From: CAYGYG01 sp964354155
Lineage (GTDB): Bacteria > Hydrothermota > Tepidihabitantia > SM23-42 > CAYGYG01
Direction of reading: 5' to 3'
NCBI GenBank assembly: GCA_964354155.1
Contig: CAYGYG010000002.1
Location: 98,071-162,070 of the forward strand
Length of the DNA stretch: 64,000 nt
The notes below the pieces were generated by a model that was not told the DNA's origin, did no database searches, and was given only the letters and a program-made list of their open reading frames with translations. How positions within the stretch are numbered: the first letter of the stretch is position 1; each line of letters opens with the position of its first letter. This document shows positions 51,504 through 60,417 of the stretch, piece by piece. The translations under genes and the position numbers were made by a program.

Positions 51504-51620
51504 CCCGTGCCGCACTACAAAGAGACAAAGCACTCTCAAGTGAAAGCAGTTGGTGCGCACGAGACGGGAATATTCGGACCGGAAATCTGTAAAACATGTC
51601 ATGATAACAAGGAGGCAATA

Positions 51621-54600
51621 GTGTTTCTACTCATGCTGATTCTCGCAATCTTGGTGGGCGGTTGTGCGCTGCCTCGGGCCGAGAATTTCGTGGTGGCCGG
51701 CAGTGACGTTAAGGCGACTCTGACGGGTAAGGTTCTGCGAGTCGAACTGCCGTACGAGAGTGATGGTCCGGACGAGGTGAGGGTGACATTGAAGATCCTG
51801 GCGGCGGACGACAGTGTGCAGGGCCGCTTGGTCGTCAAGGACGCGAAGGTCAAGTCCGGAAAGAACCTGCTCGACTTCAGCATCCCCTACCGCGGCAAGG
51901 CCGAGGATCTGTTCCTCTGCCGACTTTCGGTGCGGGTTGATCGCTATCGTGAGGTCTTCGCCCTCTCCGAGGTAATGGACTTTCTCGAAATAAGAGTATT
52001 GGGCAGTAATGAGTTTATCGCCGGGTCCAAGGGGAGCATCCGCGTGCTGGTGCTGAATCACCGGCAGGCCAGGCCGGTGGCCAACGCGCTGGTCAAGGTA
52101 ACACTGGCCAGCGAAAAGGCCAAGCAGAATCTCTTTACCGGCCGCACGAACCGCGACGGCACGGCCGACATTTCTTTTACGGTGCCCCGTGAATTCGAAG
52201 GGTCGGCGACATTGGGCGTCAAGGTCGACGCACCGCTGGGCAGCCAGGAGGTCGAGGAGTCGATCAAGATCAAGACCGGTTACACGGTCTACCTGACGAC
52301 CGACAAGCCGATCTACCAGCCGTCCCAACTTGTCCATATCCGAACCTTGTCGCTTGAAAAGCCCGATCTCGTGCCGGTGGCCAAGCGGCGGCTGGTGCTG
52401 GAAATCGAGGATTTGAAAGGGAATAAGGTCTTCAAACGCAATCTTACCACCGATCAATTCGGCGTTGCCTTTGCCGATTTCCTGCTGGCCGACGAAGTGA
52501 ATTTCGGCGATTACAAGATCAGCGCCACGCTGGGCAACGAGGTGGCGGAGAAGACGGTCAACGTCAAGAAGTACGTTTTGCCCAAGTTTGAGGTCAAGTT
52601 CGCCACCGAGAAAGATTTCTACCTGCCGGGGGAGAAGGTCGCCGGCACGGTCGCGGCCAACTACTTTTTCGGCAAGCCGGTGGCGCTGGGCAGTGTGGTG
52701 ATTTCCGTGAAGAAGTTTGACATTGGTTTTGAAGAAGTCGGGCGGATAACCGGTAAGACTGACAAGGACGGCAACTACCAGTTCGAATACGACCTGCCGA
52801 AGTATTTCACCGGGGTGCCTTTTGAGCAGGGCAACGCCTATGTTCGTTTTGACCTGGAAGTGACCGATGGCGCCGAGCATCTCGAGAAGAAGACCGAGAT
52901 GCGTAAGGTCGCCAAGGACCCGATCGTGGTTAGCGCAATACTCGAGGGTAATCTCGTCAAGCCCGGTTTGAAAAACCGGCTTCTGCTGCTGACTTCGTAT
53001 CCCGACGGCAAACCGGCGGTGACTTCGATCGTCATCAAGCACGGCAAAGTCGAAAAGCGCTTCAGCACCGATGAGTACGGCCGGGTTGACTACGAGTTTG
53101 TCGGCGGCAAAGGCAAGTCCCATTTCACGATCGACGTCAAGGATCGCAAGGGCAGCACGGGCAAGATCGAACGCGACTTCGACGGTTTGGACGGCGATGC
53201 GCTGATGCTGCGGACTTCAAGCGCCCTGTACAAAGTCGGGCAGCAGCTTGGGGTCAGGGTCTACGCAACCAAGAAGAAGGGGCGCTGCTATCTTGATTTG
53301 ATACGCAACAACCAGACCGTCTTGACTCGTTCTTTCGACATTGCCAATGGCGAGGGCAATTACACGCTTGCCCTCTCCCACGATCTTTCGGGAACACTCT
53401 GGCTGAGAGCCTACATGGTCACGCCGGGCTCGGACATCATACGGGACAGCCGTGTCATCTACGTTGACCCGGCCAACGATCTCTCCATCGCGATCACTCC
53501 GAACAAGGGCACCTTCAAGCCGGGCGAGGAAGGCTGGATTGATTTTGTGGTCAAGAATCGCGACAACCTGCCGGTGGTGAGCGCGCTGGGCATTGCGATT
53601 GTTGACGAGGCGGTCTTTGCACTGTCGGAGATGCGCCCGGGCCTGGAAAAGGTCTTCTTCCTTCTGGAAGAGGAGATAATGCATCCCCGCTACGAGATCC
53701 ACGGTTTCGACCCATTGCTGGTTACGAAGCAAGCGCGTCCGGCCGAGTTTCTCTTTGCTCAAGCCGAACCGAAAACGGAGTTCGCGGTCGACATCAACAC
53801 CTACGCCAACAACAACACCCGGCTGATTGAAGCATACGGCGACCGGATTTCCAATGACTACTATAAGGTCAGTAACGCCATCAACCAATTCTACTCCAAG
53901 CACAACGGGTATCCCAAGAAGGAGGATGGAGTTGATATCCTTTACAACGAAGGCTTTCTGAGACGGCGCGACATGCTCGACCCCTGGGGTACGGCGTACG
54001 AGATCACGCTGGAGGATTGGGGCGGCTATCAGGCGCTTTCTTACGGGCCGGACAAAAAGAAAGGCACCGCCGACGATATGACCCCCCAGCTTGTCTGGGA
54101 GAAGCGTCGCTGGGGCCGGGGCGAAATGGAGGCGATGGATGAGGCGATGCCGGTGGCTGGAGCTGCGCAGAAGGCAGCCAGGGCACCCATGGCGAAGCCC
54201 GCAACCGTTGCGACAAAGAAGGACGGCAACGGCGGTGGGGAAGAGCCGCGCGTCCGCGAGTATTTCCCCGAGACGATGCTTTTTGAACCCGCGGTCATCA
54301 CCGATGCAACCGGCCGGGCCAAACTGTCCCTGAAGTGGCCGGACTCGATTACCCGCTGGCGCCTTTCGATGATGGCCTCTTCGCGAAAAGGCGAACTGGG
54401 CAGTAAGGACCAGGGGATCGTCGTGTTCCAGGACTTCTTCATTGATATCGATCTGCCGGTGTCGCTGACCGACGGCGACGAAGTTTCGATACCGGTTGCC
54501 CTGTACAACTACCTGCCTAAGGCTCAGACCATCAAGCTGGTACTGGAAGAGGCGGACTGGTTCGATCTGCAGGATGAAGCCGAGATTACCCGAACCCTGC

Positions 54601-56342
54601 AGAAGGACGAAGTCAGCGTCGTCTACTACCGGATCAAGGTCAACGAGATTGGTTATCATAAGATGACGGTCAAGGCGTACGGGGTAACGATGTCGGATGC
54701 CATTTCGCGCTCGGTCGAAGTCATCCCGGACGGCAAGGAGATCAAGGCAATCATCTCGGACCGTCTGGAAAAAGACGTTAGCCGGACGATCGAAATACCG
54801 GCCTACGCCATCGCCGACGCCTCGAATATCTACGTTAAGATTTTCCCGGGCGTCTTCAGCCAGATTGTCGAAGGGCTGGACAAGATGCTGGGCATGCCCT
54901 TCGGCTGTTTCGAGCAGACTTCGTCGGTTACCTATCCGAATATACTGATCCTGGATTACCTGCGCCAGACCAAGCAGATAACACCCGAGGTCGAAATGCG
55001 GACCGAGGAGTACATCAGCATCGGCTACCAGCGGCTCCTGTCGTTTGAGGTCAAAGGCGGCGGCTTCTCCTGGTTCGGTGATGCCCCGGCCAACAAGATA
55101 CTGACCGCCTACGGTGTCATGGAATTCGCCGACATGAGTAAGGTGTACGAAATCGACGAGCGGGTCAACGAACGCACCAAGAACTGGCTGTTGAGCCAGC
55201 AGGAGAAGAACGGTTCGTGGAAACCTGATGCCAGTTATCTGCACGAGGAATCGTGGGGCCGGATTCAGCACAACGAGCTCCTGCCGACCGCGTACATCGC
55301 TTACGCGCTGCAGCATGCCGGCTTCAAAGACCCGGCGATCGGCCGGGCGGTCGACTATATCAAGAGCAACCTGCGTTCGGCGACCGACCCCTACGTTCTT
55401 GCTTTGTGCGCCAATGCTCTGGTGCTCAGTAACCGCGAAGATCCGGCGACACACGAGTGTTTCAAGAAATTGCTCGAACTCAAGCAGGAAGACAATGGGG
55501 CGGTCTACTGGTCTTCGAAGATCCCGACGTTTACCGACGCCCGTGGTAAATCGGCGGACATCGAGGCAACCGCCCTGATTGCCTACGCCTTGATCAAATA
55601 CAAGAAGTACAGCGACGTCACGACCAAGGTGCTCACCTACATCATCCGGGGCAAAGACCCGAATGGCGCCTGGTATTCGACTCAGGGCACGATTCTCGCG
55701 CTGAAAGCTCTGCTGGCGGCGATGGGTGGCGTCAAAGAAGAGATTGCCTGCAGCGTCGTGGTAAAACTGAACGGCGAGAAGGTTGAGACGATCAAAATCA
55801 CTTCGGAAGATTACGACGTCGTGCGCCTGATTGATATGAAGGGCAAGGTGAAAGGCAAGACCAACACGGTCGAGCTTCTGCTGACCGGGGAAGGCGGCGT
55901 GCTCTATGAGATTGCGACGCGTTACTATGTCCCTTGGAAGCTTGTTCCGCCGCCGGTCAAGCCGCTCCTGGGCATCGACTTGAAGTTCGACAAGACGACG
56001 ATGGCCAAGAACGACCTGGTCAAGTGCAACGTCCGCGTGACCAACAACAAGCCGGGCGAGGCCCAGATGGTCATCGTTGACCTCGGCATTCCGCCCGGGT
56101 TTGAGGTCATTACCACCGACCTTGACGAACTGGTCGGGAAGGTGATCCAGAAGTACTCGCTGACGCCGCGCCAGATCATCATCTACTTCGACAAGGTCAA
56201 CAGCGTCAGGCCGATTCAGTTCGCCTACCAGATGAAAGCGAAGTTCCCGCTTCGCGCCAAGACTTTTACCTCGCGCGTCTACGAGTACTACAACCCGGAT
56301 ACCGGTGACATGATCAGGCCGGTGGAAATGGTTGTTAAGTAA
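51621..56342 (+). CDS. Alpha-2-macroglobulin lipoprotein with embedded GspG-like segment
   Basis: A 1573-residue lipoprotein (GTG start after AAGGAGG; lipobox LVGGC). MG domains include the typical YLTTDKPIYQPSQLVHIRTL. The reactive thioester motif is intact as C1096-F-E-Q1099 in PFGCFEQTSS, followed by the alpha-toroid thioester domain and a C-terminal receptor-binding-like domain. In place of a simple bait region, residues about 730-830 resemble the C-terminal part of major pseudopilins (YPKKEDG, then LDPWGTAYEI with Asp787, then YQALSYGPDKKKGTADDM), followed by an Ala/Met/Pro-rich linker. Bacterial A2Ms trap proteases in the periplasm or at the surface. No pbpC gene is adjacent, unlike in many proteobacteria. 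Confidence 0.93.
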   Translation: MFLLMLILAILVGGCALPRAENFVVAGSDVKATLTGKVLRVELPYESDGPDEVRVTLKILAADDSVQGRLVVKDAKVKSGKNLLDFSIPYRGKAEDLFLCRLSVRVDRYREVFALSEVMDFLEIRVLGSNEFIAGSKGSIRVLVLNHRQARPVANALVKVTLASEKAKQNLFTGRTNRDGTADISFTVPREFEGSATLGVKVDAPLGSQEVEESIKIKTGYTVYLTTDKPIYQPSQLVHIRTLSLEKPDLVPVAKRRLVLEIEDLKGNKVFKRNLTTDQFGVAFADFLLADEVNFGDYKISATLGNEVAEKTVNVKKYVLPKFEVKFATEKDFYLPGEKVAGTVAANYFFGKPVALGSVVISVKKFDIGFEEVGRITGKTDKDGNYQFEYDLPKYFTGVPFEQGNAYVRFDLEVTDGAEHLEKKTEMRKVAKDPIVVSAILEGNLVKPGLKNRLLLLTSYPDGKPAVTSIVIKHGKVEKRFSTDEYGRVDYEFVGGKGKSHFTIDVKDRKGSTGKIERDFDGLDGDALMLRTSSALYKVGQQLGVRVYATKKKGRCYLDLIRNNQTVLTRSFDIANGEGNYTLALSHDLSGTLWLRAYMVTPGSDIIRDSRVIYVDPANDLSIAITPNKGTFKPGEEGWIDFVVKNRDNLPVVSALGIAIVDEAVFALSEMRPGLEKVFFLLEEEIMHPRYEIHGFDPLLVTKQARPAEFLFAQAEPKTEFAVDINTYANNNTRLIEAYGDRISNDYYKVSNAINQFYSKHNGYPKKEDGVDILYNEGFLRRRDMLDPWGTAYEITLEDWGGYQALSYGPDKKKGTADDMTPQLVWEKRRWGRGEMEAMDEAMPVAGAAQKAARAPMAKPATVATKKDGNGGGEEPRVREYFPETMLFEPAVITDATGRAKLSLKWPDSITRWRLSMMASSRKGELGSKDQGIVVFQDFFIDIDLPVSLTDGDEVSIPVALYNYLPKAQTIKLVLEEADWFDLQDEAEITRTLQKDEVSVVYYRIKVNEIGYHKMTVKAYGVTMSDAISRSVEVIPDGKEIKAIISDRLEKDVSRTIEIPAYAIADASNIYVKIFPGVFSQIVEGLDKMLGMPFGCFEQTSSVTYPNILILDYLRQTKQITPEVEMRTEEYISIGYQRLLSFEVKGGGFSWFGDAPANKILTAYGVMEFADMSKVYEIDERVNERTKNWLLSQQEKNGSWKPDASYLHEESWGRIQHNELLPTAYIAYALQHAGFKDPAIGRAVDYIKSNLRSATDPYVLALCANALVLSNREDPATHECFKKLLELKQEDNGAVYWSSKIPTFTDARGKSADIEATALIAYALIKYKKYSDVTTKVLTYIIRGKDPNGAWYSTQGTILALKALLAAMGGVKEEIACSVVVKLNGEKVETIKITSEDYDVVRLIDMKGKVKGKTNTVELLLTGEGGVLYEIATRYYVPWKLVPPPVKPLLGIDLKFDKTTMAKNDLVKCNVRVTNNKPGEAQMVIVDLGIPPGFEVITTDLDELVGKVIQKYSLTPRQIIIYFDKVNSVRPIQFAYQMKAKFPLRAKTFTSRVYEYYNPDTGDMIRPVEMVVK

Positions 56343-56363
56343 GACAGCATACGATTATCACGC

Positions 56364-56389
56364 AAGCGGGAGCCGCCGGGCTCCCGCTT
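56364..56389 (+). terminator. Terminator of alpha-2-macroglobulin gene
   Basis: An 11-bp perfect stem (AAGCGGGAGCC / GGCTCCCGCTT) with a GCCG loop, followed by TGTTTTGT, 20 bp after the stop codon. Confidence 0.92.
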
Positions 56390-56454
56390 TGTTTTGTCTC
56401 CGGAGCACTTGGCGACGGGCCGGAATTAAGTGCGAACGATCGAGGTCGTGCTGC

Positions 56455-56482
56455 TTGACAGACGGTCCGGTTTCGCTATGAT
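56455..56482 (+). promoter_or_regulatory. Promoter for nucleotidyltransferase-SDR pair
   Basis: TTGACA, 16-bp spacer, TATGAT, with a leader of about 75 nt before the GTG at 56563. Confidence 0.87.
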
Positions 56483-56562
56483 TGGTCCGTGCGTCGGTAC
56501 GTGAGACAGCGTGTGTTCGGACCGGCGGTGTTCATGCAGATTCGTATAGCCAAGGAGCCTAA

Positions 56563-57378
56563 GTGAATCAGGGTCTGGATCGGTTTAGGCGTGAGGACGT
56601 GGTGGAGGCAATTGTTGAAACGCTGCGCGGGATGAATCATGTTCATGCCGTCTGGGAGGCGGGTGCGGCGAGTTTCAACCGCGTCGATCAGTGGTCGGAC
56701 ATCGATCTTAATATCGTGGTTGATGACGCATGCGTTGAAAATACGCTGAAGGCTATCGAAGAGAGGGCATCGGCCTTAGCCGGGATCGCAGCGAAGTTCC
56801 GGATGCCGGAACCGTCCTGGCACGGCCATTCCCAGCTTTTTCTGCAGCTGAAGCAGGCGAGCCCGTACGTGTTCCTCGATATTGTCGTCATGAAGCAGTC
56901 GAGTAAGGATAAGTTTCTGCAGTTCAGCATCCACGGACGCCCCCTGGTCCACTTCGACAAGGCCGGAATCGTCAAGGACGACCCGTTGGAGGCCGACGGT
57001 TTTATCAAGAAGCTGGCGGGCCGTATCGAGGCGCTCAAATCTACTTTCCCGATGTTCCAGGTCCTGACGCTGAAGGAGTTGAATCGGGGCAATGACATCG
57101 AGGCGCTGGGCTACTACCTCGGTTACACGTTCCGTCCCCTGGTTGAGCTGCTGCGTATCAAGCATTGTCCGGTGCGCTTTAATTTTCACACGAGCTACCT
57201 TCACTATGACTTGCCGTCCGAAGTCGTGGACCTCCTGCAACGGTTTGCATTCATACGTAGTGCCAGTGAGCTTGGTGAACGCCGCGCCGAGGCCGAGGCC
57301 TGGTTTTGGGAGGTGGCCGGTACGATCAACCTCGACGATGTTCGCCGGAAGATTGAGAGCCCGCTGATGCAGGCGTGA
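56563..57378 (+). CDS. Nucleotidyltransferase-domain protein
   Basis: A 271-residue protein with the minimal nucleotidyltransferase core G-A-x8-SDIDLNIVV: GAASFNRVDQWSDIDLN, providing the two metal-binding Asp residues, and a later FLDIVV strand for the third. The C-terminal half is helical. Families with this core include aminoglycoside adenylyltransferases, toxin-antitoxin MntA-type proteins and tRNA-modifying enzymes; no resistance-specific motif is seen. GTG start with AAGGAG upstream. The SDR gene begins 17 bp downstream. Confidence 0.8.
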   Translation: MNQGLDRFRREDVVEAIVETLRGMNHVHAVWEAGAASFNRVDQWSDIDLNIVVDDACVENTLKAIEERASALAGIAAKFRMPEPSWHGHSQLFLQLKQASPYVFLDIVVMKQSSKDKFLQFSIHGRPLVHFDKAGIVKDDPLEADGFIKKLAGRIEALKSTFPMFQVLTLKELNRGNDIEALGYYLGYTFRPLVELLRIKHCPVRFNFHTSYLHYDLPSEVVDLLQRFAFIRSASELGERRAEAEAWFWEVAGTINLDDVRRKIESPLMQA

Positions 57379-57394
57379 CCAGAGCGAGGTCGAC

Positions 57395-58153
57395 GTGAAG
57401 ATCAGTCTTGAGAAATCAGTTGTCTTGCTGACCGGTGCCACGGGAGGCATTGGCGAGCCGACCGCGCGGCGCTTAGCCGAATCCGGAGCGACCGTTGCGG
57501 TTCACTACCATAGGAAACGAGTCGAGGCCCTGCGTCTTGCCCGAGATCTCGGCAATGATGCCAAGGCTTTTGGTGCCGACCTTGCGGAACCGCGCGCTGC
57601 GGCGCGGCTGTTTGAAGCCGTGGCCAAAGCCTACGGCCGTGTCGATACGCTGGTGAACAATGCCGGCGTCTGGTCCTATTCGCGTTTTGCAAAACCGATC
57701 CGGGAATGGACCGATGACTGGCTTTGCACGATGAATGTCAATCTCACATCGGCCGCGGTTCTGAGCCGGGAAGCCATTCTGCACTTTAAGAAGAAGGGGG
57801 GCGGCCGCATCATCCACGTCGCTTCCCGCGCTGCATTCCGAGGCGAAACCCCCGACTATTTCGCTTATGCCGCGGCGAAGGGCGGAATGGTTTCGCTCAG
57901 CCGGTCGATCGCCCGGATGTTCGGCAAGGACAACGTCAAATCCTTTGTCGTTGCCCCGGGCTATGTCGAGACCGAAATGGTCAGGCAATACTTGAAAGCT
58001 CATGGCCGGGCCGCCGTCATGAGCGAGATTGCTTTGAACCAGTTGACTAGACCGGCGGATATCGCGGCCCTGATCGTCTTTCTTGCGTCTGGTTTTATGG
58101 ACCACACCACTGGGTGTTCAATCGACATCAACGCGGGCAGTTACGTGAGATAG
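57395..58153 (+). CDS. SDR-family oxidoreductase
   Basis: A 252-residue short-chain dehydrogenase/reductase. The NAD(P)-binding TGATGGIG motif is at residues 11-18. NNAGVW marks the structural motif, and the catalytic Ser (HVASRAAF) and Y-AAA-K (YAAAKGG) are intact. The TG-x3-GxG pattern with a basic residue after strand 2 (HYHRKR) favours NADPH and a FabG-like reductase, but substrate is unpredictable. GTG start; co-transcribed with the nucleotidyltransferase. Confidence 0.9.
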   Translation: MKISLEKSVVLLTGATGGIGEPTARRLAESGATVAVHYHRKRVEALRLARDLGNDAKAFGADLAEPRAAARLFEAVAKAYGRVDTLVNNAGVWSYSRFAKPIREWTDDWLCTMNVNLTSAAVLSREAILHFKKKGGGRIIHVASRAAFRGETPDYFAYAAAKGGMVSLSRSIARMFGKDNVKSFVVAPGYVETEMVRQYLKAHGRAAVMSEIALNQLTRPADIAALIVFLASGFMDHTTGCSIDINAGSYVR

Positions 58154-58212
58154 GCAGACCGAGGATGTCGGCGATGCCGTGGTGGATCAGGGGGTAGAGG
58201 AAAGGGCAGGGC

Positions 58213-58240
58213 TTGACTTAACGCGGTTAGTGAGTAGATT
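58213..58240 (+). promoter_or_regulatory. Leaderless promoter for glnS
   Basis: TTGACT, 16-bp spacer, TAGATT ending 6 nt before ATG 58247. The intervening CTAACT has no Shine-Dalgarno character. Confidence 0.82.
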
Positions 58241-58246
58241 CTAACT

Positions 58247-59950
58247 ATGGGTGCATCGGAAACTGCAAAGACCGACTTCATACGTGAGTTCGTGCGTGAA
58301 GATATCGCCGGCGGGCGTTTCCCAGGAGGGATTCAGACGAGGTTTCCTCCAGAACCCAACGGTTATCTCCACATCGGCCACGCCAAGGCGATCAGCATTG
58401 ACTTCGGCATTGCCCAGGAGTTCGGCGGGCGGTGTAACCTCCGCTTTGACGACACCAACCCCGTCAAGGAAGAGACCGAGTACGTTGAAGCGATCAAAAC
58501 GGATATTCGCTGGCTGGGCTTTGATTGGGGTGACCGGGAGTATTATGCGTCGGATTACTATGAACAGTTGTACCAATGGGCCGTTGATCTGATCAAGAAA
58601 GGCAAGGCCTACGTCTGCGATCTGAGCCCGGATGAAGTTCGCGCCTATCGGGGAACTCTGACCGAGCCGGGCAAAGAGAGTCCGTATCGAAACCGTTCGG
58701 TCGCAGAGAATCTCGATTTGTTCGCCCGGATGCGTGCCGGTGAGTTTCCGGACGGCGCCAGAACGCTTCGCGCCAAGATCGATATGGCCGCGCCCAACAT
58801 CAACCTGCGCGACCCCGTGATGTATCGTATTCTCCACGCCATGCATCACCGCACCGGGAACAAGTGGTGCATCTATCCCATGTACGACTGGGCCCACGGC
58901 CAGAGTGATTCGATTGAGCGTGTGACCCACTCGCTCTGCGATCTGGCCTACGAAGAGCACCGGCCTCTGTACGATTGGTTCTTGGAGCAGCTCGGCGTTT
59001 ATCACCCGCGCCAGATTGAGTTTGCCCGTCTCAATCTCAGTGCCACGGTACTGAGCAAGCGGATGCTCATACGTCTGGTCCAGGGAGGATTTGTACGGGG
59101 TTGGGATGACCCCCGAATGCCTACGCTGTGCGGACTCCGGCGCCGGGGTTACACGCCGGCGTCGATTCGGGATTTCCTGGACCGAATCGGCGTGGCCAAG
59201 AATGAAAGCGTGGTCGACATGGCCCTCTTGGAACACTGTATCCGCGAGGAGCTGAACCGGCGGGCGCCGAGGGTAATGGCCGTCCTGCGTCCGCTCCGCC
59301 TGGTGATTGATAACTACCCTGAGGGTAAGGAAGAGATGCTCGAGGCGGTGAACAACCCGGAAGATGCGGGGATGGGCAAAAGGCTGCTGCCGTTCTCCAA
59401 AGTCCTCTATGTTGAGCATGACGATTTTCGCGAGGTGGCCCCGAAGAAGTGGTTCCGGTTGGCACCGGGCTGCGAAGTCAGGCTGAAGCATGCCTACATC
59501 ATCAGGTGCGATCGGTTTGTGAAAAATGAGAAGGGAGAAGTAGTGGAGCTTCACGGTACGTACGATCCCCAGACCAAAAGTGGCGGTGCCCAGGCCGAAC
59601 GTTCGGTCAAAGGCACTCTCCACTGGGTATCGGCCCGGCACGCGATTGAAGCCGAGGTGCGGCTGTACGATTGCCTGTTCGCCAAGGCTGATCCCGAAAC
59701 GGTGGAACCAGGTCAGGAATTTACGGCCAATGTCAATCCCCAGTCGGTGGAAGTGCTTTCCGGATGCAAGCTGGAACCGGGTCTGGCCGCGGTCCGGGTG
59801 AGCGACCGATTCCAATTCATGAGGATGGGCTATTTCTGCGTCGACCCGGACTCGAAAGAGGGTAGACTGGTTTTCAATCGGACGGTCACGCTCAAGGATA
59901 CCTGGGCCAAGATAGAAAAGGGCATCCAGCAAGTAGCGAGTAGCAGGTAG
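58247..59950 (+). CDS. glnS: Glutamine--tRNA ligase
   Basis: A 567-residue class I aminoacyl-tRNA synthetase. HIGH is at residues 42-45 within PEPNGYLHIGHAKAIS, and the KMSKS counterpart is VLSKR at 268-272. NLRFDDTNPVKEE is the GlnRS/GluRS signature, and the C-terminal anticodon-binding beta barrels are of the bacterial GlnRS type. A dedicated GlnRS suggests direct charging of tRNA-Gln. The last codons (VASSR) and the TAG stop lie within a heptamer repeat array, so the C-terminus was shaped by the repeat. The predicted mRNA is leaderless. Confidence 0.95.
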   Translation: MGASETAKTDFIREFVREDIAGGRFPGGIQTRFPPEPNGYLHIGHAKAISIDFGIAQEFGGRCNLRFDDTNPVKEETEYVEAIKTDIRWLGFDWGDREYYASDYYEQLYQWAVDLIKKGKAYVCDLSPDEVRAYRGTLTEPGKESPYRNRSVAENLDLFARMRAGEFPDGARTLRAKIDMAAPNINLRDPVMYRILHAMHHRTGNKWCIYPMYDWAHGQSDSIERVTHSLCDLAYEEHRPLYDWFLEQLGVYHPRQIEFARLNLSATVLSKRMLIRLVQGGFVRGWDDPRMPTLCGLRRRGYTPASIRDFLDRIGVAKNESVVDMALLEHCIREELNRRAPRVMAVLRPLRLVIDNYPEGKEEMLEAVNNPEDAGMGKRLLPFSKVLYVEHDDFREVAPKKWFRLAPGCEVRLKHAYIIRCDRFVKNEKGEVVELHGTYDPQTKSGGAQAERSVKGTLHWVSARHAIEAEVRLYDCLFAKADPETVEPGQEFTANVNPQSVEVLSGCKLEPGLAAVRVSDRFQFMRMGYFCVDPDSKEGRLVFNRTVTLKDTWAKIEKGIQQVASSR

Positions 59951-59965
59951 CGAGTAGCAAGAAGA
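59931..59965. repeat. Heptamer array at the 3' end of glnS (GAGTAGC units)
   Basis: Five 7-bp units: AAGTAGC, GAGTAGC, AGGTAGC, GAGTAGC, AAGAAGA. The array spans the last six codons, the stop and 15 bp beyond. Unit sequence is close to the array at 6304-6338, some 53.6 kb away. Confidence 0.78.
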
Positions 59966-60052
59966 AACTATCCTGCATTCTCTTCTTACGGGTGCACGGA
60001 TCGTAAAGCTGGCTCAGCTTACGAGGGCAAGATAATTCCTAAGGAGGTAGCT

Positions 60053-60361
60053 GTGAGCAAGAACGACCGTTTCACCCGCATCATCCTGGTGTGGATTGCT
60101 GTTGCGTTGACCGTGCTTGTTTTCGACAAGGTTCTCCAGATTCCTGCGGCATTTGCTCAGGACGGGAGCCAGGCCGGCGGCAAACTGATGAAAGGTCAGC
60201 CGGTTGAGGTTGTAATAAAGGGGCCGATCGATGTTCGCATCGTGGAATGGAACGACATCCCCGGGCAGGCGATAAAAGTCAAGATCGATGACCCCTGGCC
60301 GGCTCGGATTGAGATTAAGGACGAGGTTCGAGTAAAAGGTGAGATAAGAACGATAAAGTAA
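60053..60361 (+). CDS. Small single-pass membrane or secreted protein
   Basis: A 102-residue protein with an N-terminal hydrophobic segment (ILVWIAVALTVLVFDKVL) that may be a signal anchor, or a cleaved signal given the downstream AFAQD. The rest is a small beta domain (VEVVIKGPIDVRIVEW). GTG start with an excellent AAGGAGGT. Not recognised; short proteins of this shape occur widely in candidate phyla. Confidence 0.65.
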   Translation: MSKNDRFTRIILVWIAVALTVLVFDKVLQIPAAFAQDGSQAGGKLMKGQPVEVVIKGPIDVRIVEWNDIPGQAIKVKIDDPWPARIEIKDEVRVKGEIRTIK

Positions 60362-60417
60362 GATATTATAGCTATTATCGTCTCGCGCGGAGCATATGTC
60401 AAGCCTCGATCAGGCGT

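Noticed and set aside
53217..55454. A 745-codon open frame on the minus strand opposite the alpha-2-macroglobulin gene
   Set aside because: It is a codon-bias shadow: strong third-position GC removes stops on the opposite strand. The translation is low-complexity and lacks a promoter, ribosome-binding site or recognisable domain. Similar shadows opposite the GWxTD gene and glnS were rejected for the same reason.
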